Positions 12,159 to 26,299 of a stretch of 64,000 nucleotides of DNA are shown piece after piece. Source of the stretch: Combretum micranthum (taxonomy: Eukaryota; Streptophyta; Magnoliopsida; Myrtales; Combretaceae); contig JAMXBD010000638.1 of the NCBI GenBank assembly GCA_024138025.1, positions 496,001 through 560,000 on the forward strand. Reading direction: 5' to 3'. Made by a program: the position numbers and the translations under genes. The notes under the pieces are model-generated. The model did no database searches, had not been told where the DNA came from, and was given only the letters and a program-made list of their open reading frames with translations. Positions within the stretch are counted from its first letter, which is position 1. Each line of letters starts with the position of its first letter.

Positions 12159-15100
12159 ATGGAAGCGTCGGGTGGGAATCCAGACACGTACCGGGGGCCA
12201 TCCATTACGGGGAGTGGCACTGCTAGCAATAGTATTAGTAATAGTAGTAGTAATTTGAGAAGGTACGGCAATGGGATATTATCGGCTTCCAATATTATTC
12301 AGGCACCAATTTCAACTTTACTTGAATATTCGGGTTTGTTGAGAACTCGGTCAAGTAATCAAGATTCTGAGCCTTTGTTCGCTGGGGGAATTCATGGTCG
12401 GGTTAATGATCCTTCAGCTCCTGGTAATGATGGGGAGGTTTCGATTAGGATCATTGGAGCAGGGGAACAGGAACATCGTAGTGAGGGGCCCGGAGGATTA
12501 GTTGTGGGTCAGCAAGTGAGGGAAGATGGAGCAGGAGATGAAGTCTCTCTAAGGCCTGACGATATGGTGGTGGATGGGCATGAAGATGTGAGGAGCGGTG
12601 GCAGTGAAGCGGCTTTGCAGGGTTCTAGTCGGGGTAATGATACACAAAGCGTGGAAGGCACTGGTAGAGAGTCTTCATACCAGAGATATGATATCCAACA
12701 GGCTGCAAGGTGGATTGAGCAGGTTCTGCCATTTTCTTTGCTTCTCTTGGTGGTCTTCATTCGGCAGCATCTACAAGGTACTGTCTTGACGACTATTTTG
12801 CCAAGGATGTAGGATTACCCTACTTGGTTAAAATATCTCTTTCGGTGATATTTGATTGTCAAATATTGTGCTATTGACATTCTTTCCTCCTATTATTGTG
12901 ACATTGAGGGATGCATGGTTTATTGTATTCAATCTTTATAGCACTTTTAAGTACTTCTGTCGATTTTCATATCTGCACTAATGAAATTTTTTGCTTCTAT
13001 TGTTGTAACATATTGGGATGCACTGTTTCTATCTTTATAGCACTGTAACGAGTTCTGCCGCTTCACAGGCCGCACACCCACCACCCCACCCCACCCCCCG
13101 CCCAAGAAAAATAAAAAAAAACTCCAAGCAAAAAAAAAAAAAAGAAAAAAAAAAAAAGAAAAAAAAACCCGAACTCAATTGAGTAGCATATTAAGGAGAT
13201 CTGGTGAACTTTGCTTTAGAACTGAGTGAAATGTAGTATTTCAGGATGCTCTGGTGAATTCTCTTTTAGAATAAATGGAATATGGTCCTATTGCATATTG
13301 TTTATGGTGGATTTGGTAATATGTATCTTAGCGTGTCTACTTTAATTTGTCATTTAACTATTTTTTTCCCATGGTAATTGATTTCCCCTTGAAACCATCT
13401 CCTGAACTTAGTGCTTAAATTTGCATAGTCTTCCAAAATTTGAGTATCAAATGGAAAATATGCAGAAATCTTGGCCATGTTCTTTCATCTGAACTGGTAT
13501 TATTGCCCAAGTTCTTCCTTTATATCTTATTTGGCTTGATTTCTTATTCTAGATCATGCAATGCTCCCTTTTGGCAATTTTTTGCAGGGTTCTTTGTTAC
13601 TATATGGATTGCTGCTGTCTTATATAAATCTAATGATATTCTGAGGAAACAAACAGCGCTCAAGGTGCTCAAATAAACAGTGTATTTTCTACTTTAGTCA
13701 TTGAGCACGAAAAGAAGAACTTTATGTGAAGTCCTTGTATGTAATCACTGACACCAATTATGTTGGTTTCAGGGGGAAAGGAAAATTTCTGTCCTGATTG
13801 GAATTTCAGCCATTTTCACGCTTCATGTAGTTGGGGTTTATTGGTGGTACCGGAAGGACGATTTGTTATATCCGTTGATCATGCTTCCACCTAGGGCTAT
13901 ACCACCTTTTTGGCATGCTATATTTATCATTATTGTCAATGGTGTGTTTTTTTCTCTACTTAATTTTAAATTTTTTGTTTGTTATGTATGGCTTGCATCT
14001 GTGCTTTAACTTTCTTTTGGAAATGTTAATGATTTTGTTGCTGATATGAATTGATGCAGCCTGTGTGTGTTTATTCTTTTCTTTATGAAGTTAAGGAATT
14101 TAATTTGGTTGGTGCATTCAGAGGTAGCCTGTACAATTATGGGAAACCCTTTTTCATTAACCAAATAAACCGGTTGCAATTGCTTATCTTTTGTCTTGCC
14201 ACCTATTACCTCCAGTTACAGCCACTGGTCAAAAGCATTGCTGGTGGGTATAGATAGCGGAAATGGGCTTTGCAAGATATTTAATGTTTGACCTAGAAAG
14301 AGAAATCATACTCTTTTTTCCAGATGAAAGTCCTTTTCTGACAGTAATTAATCTCTTTGTAGCAGTCTTTGTTCTCTAAATGCCAGAAATATTAGTGTGA
14401 TTCTTTTCTCTTCTTCATGAAACCTTGCTCGCTGCAGGTAAATGCATGGGAGAAAAGTGTATATCTAATTCATGTTGAATGATTTAAGCAGGGCCAAGTT
14501 TAGTGAATCTTTTATGTTGTGTGGATCAACGACACCACCAATGCTAGTTGCTGAAAGAAAAGAGAATTTTCTAGAAGTTTTTTTGTTCTCATTTGAGAGG
14601 GAAGAAAATTCTCTTACATATTAAAAAGATTTTTGTGCATGCAAGAATTACTGCAGAAAAAAGACAAGCCTGCTGTGTCTAATTGTAAATAAAGGAATTT
14701 ATTGTCCTAAAAGCTTGTACATTTAATTTTTTTTGTATTAATGTTGTCTGTTTCTTTTATCTTGGTAATTATGTTGTCCATTGCTATATCATCTCATGGT
14801 TATTAAACCTGTATTCTTCAGATACTTTGGTCCGGCAAGCAGCCATGGTCTTTAAATGTCTTCTATTGATCTATTATAAAAATAGCCGAGGACGGAATTA
14901 TAGAAAGCAGGTGAGTGGCTATACATCTTATGCTTTTGTTTGAAATAAGGCTAGGTTGGTTGTACAGCTGCTTCCTCCCTCTCTTTGTTTGCATTATTGT
15001 GCACTCTTGTAAGATGCGTCTTGCAAGGAGGAATGGGCAGTTTCATCTTTGATGGAAAATTAAATGTTTCTTGAATGGATTAAATTAAATAGAAGTCAAT

Positions 15101-17585
15101 AAGTAATTTAAAACAGATAAAATCAGAAATCATGAATATCGGTGGCGTGCAATGGGGTTATCTTTATTTTATGTGAGTATGTTAAGAAATCAAAATTTGT
15201 GCTATGCTTGAAATGAGATGTATCATTATAGTGCCTTCTAAATGAGATGCGATAGATGGAGTAGATGTCCTCTATATGCTAAAATTGTGGTAAAACATTG
15301 AAGAAATATCTCTTGATATTACTCCAGTGTTACGGCTGCTAATGGATTTATCCTTTTCATGGTATAAGGAGGACAATTGTTTCTCTTTCTGCAAGTGGAA
15401 AGGATGGATGTTAATTTAATGCATCACATTGGTCAACATGCTGCTGATGTAAATAAGAATTTATGTATTTTTTCAGGGTCAGATGCTGACACTTGTAGAA
15501 TACTCTCTTCTGTTGTACCGGGCTTTACTACCAACACCTGTTTGGTACCGCTTCTTTTTAAATAAGGATTATGGAAGCCTCTTCTCATCACTGATGACGG
15601 GATTATATCTGACTTTCAAGCTCACATCTGTTGTCGAGAAGGTATCACCATTTAAGTGATCACAGTTGTAATCTTTTTATGTGCTATTTTATGCAATTGC
15701 ATTTTGCTGTTGCATTGCTCTGATTCCTTCTTGCATCTGGCTGTCGTTTTCCAGGTGCAATCCTTCTTTGCTGCATTGAAGGCACTGTCCCGTAAAGATA
15801 TTCACTATGGAGCTTATGCAACAACTGAACAGGTATTGCAGTTGTCCTAGACTTTCCTTCTGCATGCATGATGTCAGCTCGCATTACCTCTGTATAATTT
15901 TCTTTCAGAGGAATATGTATTAGGATTTTTTTTTTTGGTATTCCATCTTCTTCCGATTATTAAATCATGGAATTTACTTTGAATTGAAAGAGGAAGCTTA
16001 ATGACCAATGTAACAAATGGCACTCTTTCTGGAGCATGTTTGATACTTTGATAACATCATTCTATATTGCAGGTCATCTTCTAAAACTTTTAATGATATA
16101 ATGCAGGTCAATGCAGCTGGAGATATGTGTGCTATTTGCCAAGAGAAGATGCATGCTCCGATATTACTTCGCTGCAAGCACATATTTTGTGAAGACTGTG
16201 TATCAGAGTGGTAAGTCTGGAACTCAGTTTTGAGATGCTGATATGCCATCAGAACAATAGAAAATGCCCTGAAACTGTTCTTGAATGTTCAAGCCAAAGC
16301 CCTACCATAGTGGTTTTAGCTGTTTGAACCCAATTATCCTTCTTTTTTCTTTTTTTCCCCTTTTGCCCTTTTCTCCTGATATAACTAGAGTGGTTACTTA
16401 CTACTTGGATGATCTGGAAATATTTCATAAGGTTAATGTAGAAACAACTTACACCACTATGATAGATGACTGAAGGAAAATTGTTTCTTCTTATGGTTAG
16501 TATTTTTCAACCTTGATAGTTTTATATTGTTGTCTTTAGACATGCTTAATAGTAGGTGGTGGAAGTTGACATTTATGGTGGATGGCTGGTGACTGGTTAA
16601 GTAAAAGGGAAAATGCCTATAAAAATCAGGAAAATGGTCTTCATATTTGAGGAAAAGATTTTTCTTATGTTTAATAGATGTTTTCTGGTTAACATTATTG
16701 GCCTAATCACTGCTGTTGCTTCACAATACCATCAGAAAGAATATTTGGCATATCATATTCTTTTATTACTATGATAATTTTATATCAATGAATACTGAAA
16801 TGCGGCAAACGCTAAAAGCCAAAAAATTCAAAACTTTTCTCCATAGAAATGCTTTATGCTAAATGGGTTTACCATTTCAAATCAGTTTTGGAATTTATTT
16901 ATTTTATTGATAAAAGTAACTTTTGGAACATGGGAAAGTGAAGGGGAAAATTAATTATCTTGGTTGGGAGTTCTTTGTTGTCATCTTGTTTGACACTGAG
17001 AGATGAAAGAAAAGTGGACTGAATCTGAATAAATAATATTAATTGTTATAGAGTGGGACCTTATATTTAATGGTTTTTGGTTTGTACTGGGAAAAGCGAG
17101 AATTCGAGATCTTGGGTTTGGATTGCAGTGGTAGCATTGATTTCAATTAGAAAGTCAGACCAATCTGAGTCTCAAGTGAGCTCAGCTTTATCATGCCCCT
17201 TGATTTAAGAACTGATGGAGAACAATCTGGGACATATATTTAGCTAGTAACCGCTTGTATATTGCAAATAGCTTGTATAAAATTGTTTTTATTTTTCCTC
17301 CTCTTTCTAGACTCACCCTATGAGCTTTTGGAGGTGCCTGAAAATCTTTTGGAGTATATTATGGTGGCTGTCTTGTTAATGTGCATGCTGTAAATTATCA
17401 AGTAAAGGGGAAAAAGAAACATGCATGCTGTTCATGCAGTCATTCATTCAAATGTCTGATTAATAATTGCTCATTTCAGGTTTGAGAGAGAACGCACATG
17501 TCCCTTGTGTAGGGCTCTGGTAAAACCGGCAGATCTTAGGTCATTTGGTGATGGATCGACCAGCCTTTCTTTCCAGCCATTCTAG
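12159..17585 (+). CDS. RNFT-type membrane RING-finger E3 ubiquitin ligase
   Basis: Eight coding exons: 12159-12777, 13588-13664, 13773-13941, 14822-14910, 15477-15641, 15755-15832, 16107-16210 and 17480-17585. They join in frame with GT-AG introns to give 468 residues. Residues 1-185 are a Ser/Gly/Asp-rich hydrophilic region. Residues about 190-390 hold several hydrophobic segments, consistent with a multipass membrane domain. Residues 407-444 form a C3HC4 RING (C407, C410, C422, H424, C427, C430, C441, C444). The arrangement matches the RNFT1/RNFT2 family. Animal RNFT1 is an ER ubiquitin ligase linked to ER-associated degradation, so a similar plant role is inference. The ATG at 12159 is chosen because the frame upstream has only a TTG. 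A leader intron at about 11891-12144 is likely. No frameshift or stop is seen, so the gene looks intact. Intron 1 (810 bp) and intron 7 (1269 bp) are the long ones. Confidence 0.93.
13078..13168. repeat. C-rich then A-rich low-complexity tract in intron 1
   Basis: A CCACCCC-type run is followed by several A runs broken by G, all inside the first coding intron. Confidence 0.8.
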
Positions 17586-19111
17586 AAAAAATGTTATCCA
17601 AGGCTGGGATTTTGTCTGCATGGAAGCTCTAAAATTCTTGTTGGGTCTGGCATAGTTTCACCAGAGGCAAAGCTCCATTAGCAATTATATGCTGAGACTT
17701 TTATATCGATCTTCTTAAGAAGTCAGATATATGAATGGCTGTATGAAGGAAAAACCTATGTGTTGGTGTATAACACATTGGAGGGTTCGATGTATATCTT
17801 TGGACATGTTTCCTCATAAAACATATACCGTTGTGAATTGTATCATATTTCATATATGAAATTTGTATCTAATCCAAGAAGATGGACGTGCTTTCATTCC
17901 AATACATGTGGCCTCCAGTTTTTCCCTGCTAGTTTCTTCTTGATGTATTTATGGTAAAACAGCATGGTCGGTATATAAGCATTAAACTTGTGCAACAGTA
18001 TGTACAATTTCACTGGTATTCAGTGTTGCTTTCGTGTATGATACTGAAGTTTTTGTATGGGGCAGAACTTTTGTTCGAAGACAGAGCAATGTGAAACTTT
18101 CCTTTACTGAATAAGCCGTCTTTTCAGTTTGAGCGTTGGTGAGCCCAACTTTATCATGTCGTATACTTTATTTTTTCCTTTTGCATGGTTATTGCTGAGA
18201 TTTTGCCAGAGTTCATTGCTTTAGTTCATCAAAACTTCTGGTTGAACGTAAAAATGGGAACATCTTTATGATGCAATCGGTTTTTGGTCTATATTGAGAT
18301 CATTTTTTTCAGGTTTACTGGGATTTGGATAACTTATTTAGGTTTTTTTCTGAGTAGAAATCCATTTCCGGTTTCGCAATGCCAGACAGAGAGGTAATCC
18401 TTACAACAAAAGGAAACAAGAAAGACAAAGTACAACTGAAAATAATGGTCCGTTTGGCAGCGGCCGTGATGGTTTCAGGCCCCATCATGCTCATTGTTTT
18501 CTTTCAAGGACAAGCTTGACAATGATGAATGATCTCCTTCGTTCTAGATAGAGCTTCGATACAGAATCCGAAAGTTCCTTATTAAAATTGGCCCAATACA
18601 ATTAAGTGGCATTAGCTAACAGTACATACTTTAAAGGAAACTTGCAATTACCACCTTAAACTCTTGACTTAATGAGGGCATATGCATCAACCTTTAAATA
18701 GTAAATTGGTAACATAAAAAGATAATTGGTTTTTTAATTCAATAAAAACAAATTTTTGGAGGTATAAGTTCATTTTTATTTTTAACTATTTTTTATATGG
18801 AGGTTTTCGATTTCAAGGGCTCTTCGTTTATTTATCAAAGTTTAAAAAAGTGATTTTCAACTTGGAAGTTCTTAACTAGTACTCGCACAAAGATTAAAGA
18901 AAGTATTATTTGTATTTTCTCGTAAATTTAATATTCATCATCAAGAAGGTCATCAGTTTGAGAAACTCTATTGGCAAATGAGATTTTCTGCTATATGTTA
19001 GCTATAAAGATCGGTCCTCTATCAGTCTTGCTCTAAATAGTATTATCGTTCCCTTGAGGGCAACAAAGAGCATTTTCTACTCCAAGGCCCGACATGACAA
19101 TCTTTGATACG
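17586..19111 (+). other. 3' UTR of the RNFT-like gene and downstream spacer
   Basis: The first few hundred bases after the stop are likely 3' UTR, although no canonical AATAAA signal was found before 18000. The rest shows no coding potential or repeat structure that I can name. Confidence 0.4.
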
Positions 19112-19116
19112 ACAAC

Positions 19117-22100
19117 TGTCACGCCCTAAGGAATACTTTAATCGTGGCAGTTCGCCGTATACAATATTAAAGTCTAAGAATGACTTCGTTAGTCACGCAA
19201 AAACTTTCATATCATGCACAAGGCGTACAACACATCAAAGGAAATGTATCGGGGTAATGCAATTTACTTTGATTATAATTGAATAATAAGGTAAGAAGAA
19301 TACTTAACATAAAACGTAACCAAGGTCAATTACAATCCTTAGAGGCATGCCCTTACTAATGTCTTTAGAACTATACAAACACACTTCCTAAAAATCTCCA
19401 AACATTAACATATCATATATAACTCATAAAGAAATTACATGAAGGTAAATCCATCTTATGGTTCTACTTCTTCCACAAGAGCTCAAAGATTCGCGAACGA
19501 TTTCCTTAATATTCCAATCCTTGATCGTAACCGCAAACATACATGTTTCAACAAAAGCCTATGGGGGTGTAAGCTGGTAACGAGCTTAGTAAGTTATTCC
19601 TTTTCATTCGCACTGTGATTTCAATCAAGTTTATTAATTTTCACGTATATGCTATGCAACAAACACATAATTACATAAATATATATTGTTATCCGTAAAC
19701 TATATATAGAACAGATTTATCCTTCCGTATCGAAGGTTGGGGAATTTAGGTACAGAGATCCTTGCTATCTTTAGTACTAGACCCCAAGCACTCTACTCTC
19801 AGCGATCGATCGGCACAACTCATCCTTGGGATGTATCCTCGATATACCTTAGTTCCTAAGAATGAGCATGACCTCTGCCCCTTTCGATTCCTCGCGTAGG
19901 AGTAGTAGTCCTTATGATGTGACTCAACGGATGCAAAGCGTGTCCATTTAATTTATATCAAGGCCGAGTACAATTGTGGTAAACTTAAAGATGATCAAAC
20001 AATCATCATACACACATAAGTAACATGTAATATTAACGATATACTTAAACAATCATTTGTGGATTCCGATATGCTTAGCATTTATTGTCACACATACATA
20101 AAGACATATACATATAAACCCATATCCCATAGATGTAGCATTTTTTCTTGTACCTATAGATCTAGTGCAATTATCTACAAGCATACGTAAGGTAACAAAA
20201 TTTAGAGAGAGAACTTACTCGTCTATATTACAATCTTCTTAGTCGTAATAGTCCTCATGAACGGAAATCCCATATTTTTCGTTACCTAGACAAAAGAAAT
20301 ACCCGGGATGAGTATTCTATAGAAGTTCTACTTAAATTTTCTAACTCTATTTGTTTATTTTCGTCAAAATTCGTATTATGTGAAATCTTAACTTAAAATG
20401 ACTATAATTTGCTTATTTTAATTCGAAATTTCGCATATAAGATATCATTTTCTACCTATTTGAAAAGATTAATCTATTTCTAAGGTTATTTTTAACATTT
20501 AAAGTCATTTGGATTGGAAAATGGGTCGATACAGCTTTAACACAAAAATTCCAGCCTTAATTTGTAATTTTTTTTTTAATTTTATTTCATCCAAAATTCT
20601 ATAACAAACACATAAATATTTATATAGTTGGAAAATCCTTTTAATATATACATAGGCTCATATTATATGCATGATTCTAGCGATGTTGTCTTAGAACTAG
20701 AATTTGTAAACAATTTTTATGAAGATAGAGTTTAGTGAAGTGTCAGTCTTTGACTTGTAATTTAAATTGCTATTTTGTAAATATATGATTTGATTAACAA
20801 GAAAAATCATACTTCAATATATGTATTTCCTAAAGGTCTTATATTTGTTTTCAAATTCTTGCTTAACAATTTATTTTATATAACATGGTTTTGTGACAAA
20901 AACCCGAGTTTAGTTTTCTTTAAAAGAATTTCTTAAGTTTTATTCTTTCAATAAAATTTTAATTCTTAGATTTGTAAATGTGAAAATCAATTTAAAGAAA
21001 TTCATGTTTCCATAGTTAGTTTGAGTTTATGAATATTTTATATTTATATTAAACTTCTTTTAACTAATTATTTTTTGAAACATGAACTTTTATGTGGTTG
21101 TGAGGAAAAATCATCCTCAATTGTATAAAAACTTTTAAAGTTTTGACTTATGAGGAAAATAGCTTGTTTTAGATTTTTATTCTCATAATAACTCTTTTAT
21201 AAATCCATAATTTTTCAATACATGGACCTTTATTGAAAAAATCGTATTATTTGTATTTCCTTAATTTGATAAAAGAAAAATGGATTTTTACTTCATAAAA
21301 CTTAGCTCTTTAGATTGCACCTGATTTATTCCTAAGTGGATTTTTTAACTAGTGCGTTAATTTTACACTTGACTAAGAAAAGTTGTTTGGTTCTTAGTTT
21401 TGTTAAAATGTTGATAACAACCTTATAAATAAGTTTTCAAGAAAAATTTGTATATAAAAAATTATCAACCTTAAGGTTTTAGATGAAAATTTTATTTTGG
21501 TAATTTAAAAAGAGATTAGAGATCTACTCAGTTAAAATTTGAAAAGGTCATAATAACAACACTAAAATCTATGATGAACTTATCTAAAACTTTTGAAAAG
21601 AATTGTGTTAAAATATAAATATAAGTTTTAATGGGAATTTTTCCTAAGTAACAAATATCATTTTATTATAAAGAGCTTAATTTTATTTTCTTTATTAGAA
21701 AGAAATTCTTTTATTTTATTAATACAACAAGAAGATCATGCATTGATGTGATCTTATAGTTAAGTATCATGAGCAAAAATAATTCATATAAAAGATATAA
21801 GACATGGAAATCAAATAAGCACATAATAAAGGCTAAGTATTGGGAAGTTTTAGCTTGTTTCAAGACTTCTTAGACTTAGACATGAGCAAGTCCTTTAAGA
21901 AAACAAGAAAACAATTAAGAAAATCATGGGAATCTTAAATTTATTTCAAGGCTTCCCAGACTTAGATTAATGGACAAGTCCAAAAGAAAGAAGAAAAATT
22001 GTTTTGACTTGATGAGGACAAGTGTAAGACTAGAAAGACTATCTTAATGAAATTGCATGAAATAGATAAATAAATTGCAAGAAAGAAAGAAATAAATAAA

Positions 22101-23698
22101 TTGCATAAGCATAAATAAAAGTTATGTTAGTGAACATATATACTCTAAGAAATATATATGTATATATATACATAAATATAGTTAATAACATATATAGATT
22201 AGATTATAAGCATGAATAATATAACATAATAATGTAATAAAATATTGCATGAAAAAGAACAAAATATTAACATATTGTTGCTTCTTTACTACCCATGGGT
22301 TCAAGAAACACACACTATGGTCATGTTAAGTTACATCACATGAAGAATATTTACAAATATTTACCTAAGGTTATGTGAAGATGGAGGGGAAAAAAAAAGA
22401 GAGCTTTGATAGTTGTATAGAAATGGTGATGGTGTAGGAAGAACAGAGAGTTGGGAAGAAATTCTTGGGAGAGAAAAAAGTAGAGAGAGACGTTGAGAAA
22501 TGATTTTAATAGAGTTTTGTTATGGTAAAAGAAAAGTGTGTAAGAAGTGAAAGAGAGAAGATATATTTATAAATAAATGTAGAGGGAATTTAGAGAAATA
22601 AAAATAAATGGAAAAGAAATAAAATATGGGGGGAGAGAGAGAATGGTGGCTGACCATATGAAGGAGAGGAGAGAGAGAGTGAAAAAAAAATTAGTAAAGA
22701 AAAGTAAGTAAAGTGTAAGAGAAGTTAAGTAAAAAGTAATATTGATAATATAAATGTAAGAAATAGGTTTATAGGTTGTAAGAAAAAATAGAGATAGTTG
22801 AATAGTAATGAATAGTAGAAATAGTACAATGAATAGTTGACTAGATAAATAAAATACCGGTAGTATAAAAATACGCGAAACGGAATATATAAGATATTTT
22901 TAGATTCTAAAAAATTCTAAAACTGATATTTTTGGAATCCTCGTATTATTACAACTCTAACGGTATTATCGGAATATTTTTACTACTCTAAGCCCCATGA
23001 TACTTTTTTTAGAACCAATCCTGTTCAGGTTTTAAACGAACTAAATTTCGATGAATATGATATTTTAAGCTTCATTATATTATTATGGATTATAACCTAT
23101 TATTAACTTAATTTTATTTTTTAAGGGTTTAGAATGTGGGATTGTCGGATCTACATTTACTAGAGTTTGTTATTGTTCTAGATTGACTTTAGAGTTCCAG
23201 TTTGACTTCTGGCTTTTTGATTTATTCATAAGATCATAAAATTTTGGGATTTTTGATCGTATTATTTTTTTTTGGTTCAAATTTTATGTTTTACTTTATT
23301 TTTATGATTTATTTAATATTTTTCAATTCCTGGGATTGTTTAACCGAATCTAGGGTTATGGGTTGACTTTCAATATTAATTGAAATTCTTGATCCAAAAA
23401 TTAACCCAAGGATCTAAGGTTTTATACTTTTGTCACCAAATATTCGCTTGGATATGTTGTCTCGATTTTTATGTTAGGTGTCAGATAGGTTGTTTGTTTA
23501 GCATATAGATTTTGAGTTGAACGATTATTGAGTTTTCCATCTTGTTTTTGAAGGTTCTCATTCTTTTAAGGTTAAGGAATTTCGTATTTGATCTTATTTA
23601 GAGTTTGATTTTATTTTGAATCGGTTTTTAAGATTTTATATTGGTATTTAATTCGAAGATTATTTCCTAAGAGTTATGAAAAATTTCAGGGTTTTACA
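19117..23698 (-). mobile_element. Long solo LTR, 4.58 kb
   Basis: Reading the minus strand, it starts TGTAAAACCCTGAAA (at 23698) and ends GGGCGTGACA (at 19117). These are TG...CA ends of a kind common in plant Ty3 LTRs. Flanking 5-mers ACAAC (19112-19116) and ATAAC (23699-23703) match at 4 of 5 positions. No gag-pol lies inside, so a solo LTR is most likely. A TATA-like TTTATAAATA lies near 22570. Related copies are at 29910 (partial), about 39365-55414 (opposite strand, split) and 60707 to the window end. Confidence 0.7.
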
Positions 23699-23703
23699 AT
23701 AAC

Positions 23704-24007
23704 TGTGAAAATATGAGATCACTAGAGAAATATATTGTATGGGAAATCAGTAACGGTGTTTGATCGAGTAGTGGCGGTCGACAGTTCGAAGGTCAGCAAC
23801 TAGATCCCAGCATTGATGTCATGGTTTGATATTTTATGCAATTTTTCATTGTATTTATTCCTATTTTTCTATGACATCCTTGATACTTGATGGTAGATAA
23901 GGTTTCATAATTAGCTGTCTATAGTGTTAGTTTTAGTTTCTATTTTCTAATTTAGGTTATGTTTTTTTAAGGAAAAAGAAGTGGGCTTTTTTTTTTTTCC
24001 CCTCTCT

Positions 24008-24038
<31 letters not shown>

Positions 24039-25300
24039 AAATATCAGATGTGCTTTCTTGTTAAAAAGTTTTCTCTTACACTCTGTTCTTATCAATCACC
24101 ATTATGATTGTGGTGAACTTAGATCTTTAGATTACTAAACGTTGTAATTATAGTCTATAAATCCTTTTTCTTCCTGTATTATTTCTTTGATTGCAAGTCG
24201 TATTAACGTTAAACTTAATCATCTTTAGTACAATTTTAAACCTGGGGAGTAACATATTATCAATCGCTCATATCCTTAAATATAATTTGTTCGATAAACA
24301 GAACCTGCAAATGATTTCTTTCTATTATTGAATATATAGAAAAACCCTAATGCACCTCTTCCAATATTGCAACATGCATAAGAACCTAAATTAATTATTC
24401 GCAACGTCAATATTGATCCATTCCATTCTAACTCGAAATCTACTTTTTATCAAAGAGGGGGTTTGACAAAGGGCTTAACTATGTTTGTGTGCTTTGTACG
24501 GTAATTCTCTTGTTTGAATTTGTGAGGTTGGCTAATGTAGGTTTAATTGCTATTGCGGTCGATTGGTCGGCTTATGGAGAATTATGGAGTTGAACTTATT
24601 GATTGGTGTCGGGGTTGATTTGGTTTAATTGATCAAATTGGTTGAGTTACTATTATTTGATTAAATTGAGTGATTTGAGTGGGTGGGGAAGGAGAAATGA
24701 TTTGATCTCTTTATCGTATCTAAGAATGAATTTATGAATTCCAAATCTCTATTGGACACTTACATGTAGTTAGTAAAAGGAATGTCCCCTTATATAAATA
24801 TGGATTTCAGACAATCATGATTTAGATGTGAATGAGTCGAATCATTGATCCATCGATTTATGAGTGAACTATTTCTACTGGAATTGTGAAAGATGTTCCA
24901 CTAAAAATATTGTTGTTATTACTTTAGCTCTTATTCCTCCAAAAGTAGATCTTGCTTTAATAGCTCTAAATAAATTAGATGTATGCAATAAGATATAAGA
25001 CTTCTTATTTCACACCAACAAAAGCACTTTTTCTTCCATTCATATAGGAGATTTTACTTGTAAAAGAAAATGTTACGATTTAATGGTATCAAATCCATAA
25101 CCACGGATTCTAATGTATCAAGTCTTATAATACTTACCTCAAGAATTTACACCAGCTTGAATTATGAAACCACCACCAAGAACGTCAAATGTTGTGTAAG
25201 GAAAATTGAAAGGAGGTAGCGTAGGAGGTTAAGGTTAAACCAAAATATAATTGTGAAATGAGTTGCAATGACTATTGATTTTGAAAAAATGAAAAATAGA
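23704..25300. other. AT-rich DNA without a recognised gene
   Basis: Contains a (TA)n tract at about 24016-24038 and short poly-T runs. No coding signal or element boundary was found. Confidence 0.35.
24016..24038. repeat. (TA)n microsatellite
   Basis: An alternating TA run in AT-rich spacer DNA. Confidence 0.85.
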
Positions 25301-25900
25301 GAAAGAGAATAGAGCAATAAAGGTTCTGTAAAGAATATAAAGATTAGGGTTTTAGGGTCTGTTGAAGATGCAGCTGAGGAGATTATAATTTTTGAAAAGA
25401 CTAAAGTTGTGCAGAAGATAGAATTGACTCATGATGTAAGTGATTTTACATTAGTAATAAAAAAAAAAAAAAACCTACTTTAGCAAATTGAGTCAAATTC
25501 AGGACAAAGAAAATTTATTCCATGCTCAGTATTTGGTCTAAGATTTATACATAGAGATAGTAGTATCAATATCATACCTAAAACTTCATTAGAATTATGA
25601 GATTACAAAAAAATTGTGCATGTAAAACCTTACTATCTATATTGATTCTATAACCAAGGGTCATGCATGTCTATGCGCATGTGCTTATCCCTTTTTTGAT
25701 TGTTAAAACTCAAAAGTACTAATAAATTTATTTGTGACATAGTTTACTTGGATCCTATACTTTCTTCTAAGGAGACTCGGCTATATGATAAATGTGCATT
25801 GGACGATAGGTATAAAAAAAATTATTCCATAAAGAAAGAGTTTTTTTTTTTTCATCAAGAAGAAAAGGGACAAAAGGAGATTGCTCATACATATTAAGAT
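25140..25900 (+). pseudogene. Possible degenerate retroelement protease region
   Basis: Near 25555-25600 the plus strand reads DRDSSINIIPKTSL, close to the DxGSSxNIMP active-site motif of Tat/Athila-type proteases; compare residues 427 onward of the gag-protease gene at 41366-43947. Stops and frame changes surround it. The element it came from cannot be delimited, so the call rests on this motif and loose flanking similarity. Confidence 0.35.
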
Positions 25901-26299
25901 ATAATAGTTTAAAAGGAAGTGGGAACTTATTGTAATGTCAAGAAGGATTTGATCACAACAAAAGTCAAATACAAGGCCAAAATGTTTTAGACTTAAAGCA
26001 ATATAGACAATGGATTTGAAGGTAAATCATCGCTTGTGAGTGGTAATGATAGGGATATGAGTCTAGGACATGGCAAACAAGGATATATGGCATCATTTAA
26101 GAGGTTTAGAGGACAACCAAGAAGTCATATAGAGAAACTAGTTGATAAATCAAGTGGTTGATTGGTTGGTGGTTAACTAACTATGGTTGGTAAATGTGGT
26201 AAATATAATATGCAAGCACGAGTTCAAAAAGATTCATCTGTAGCCGACCTAAACATAAACATTTTAAACAATATGGAAATATGAAAACACATTGCATAC

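Noticed and set aside
12509..12760. Minus-strand 83-codon open frame within exon 1 of the RNFT-like gene
   Set aside because: It is a shadow of the coding exon and has no family resemblance.
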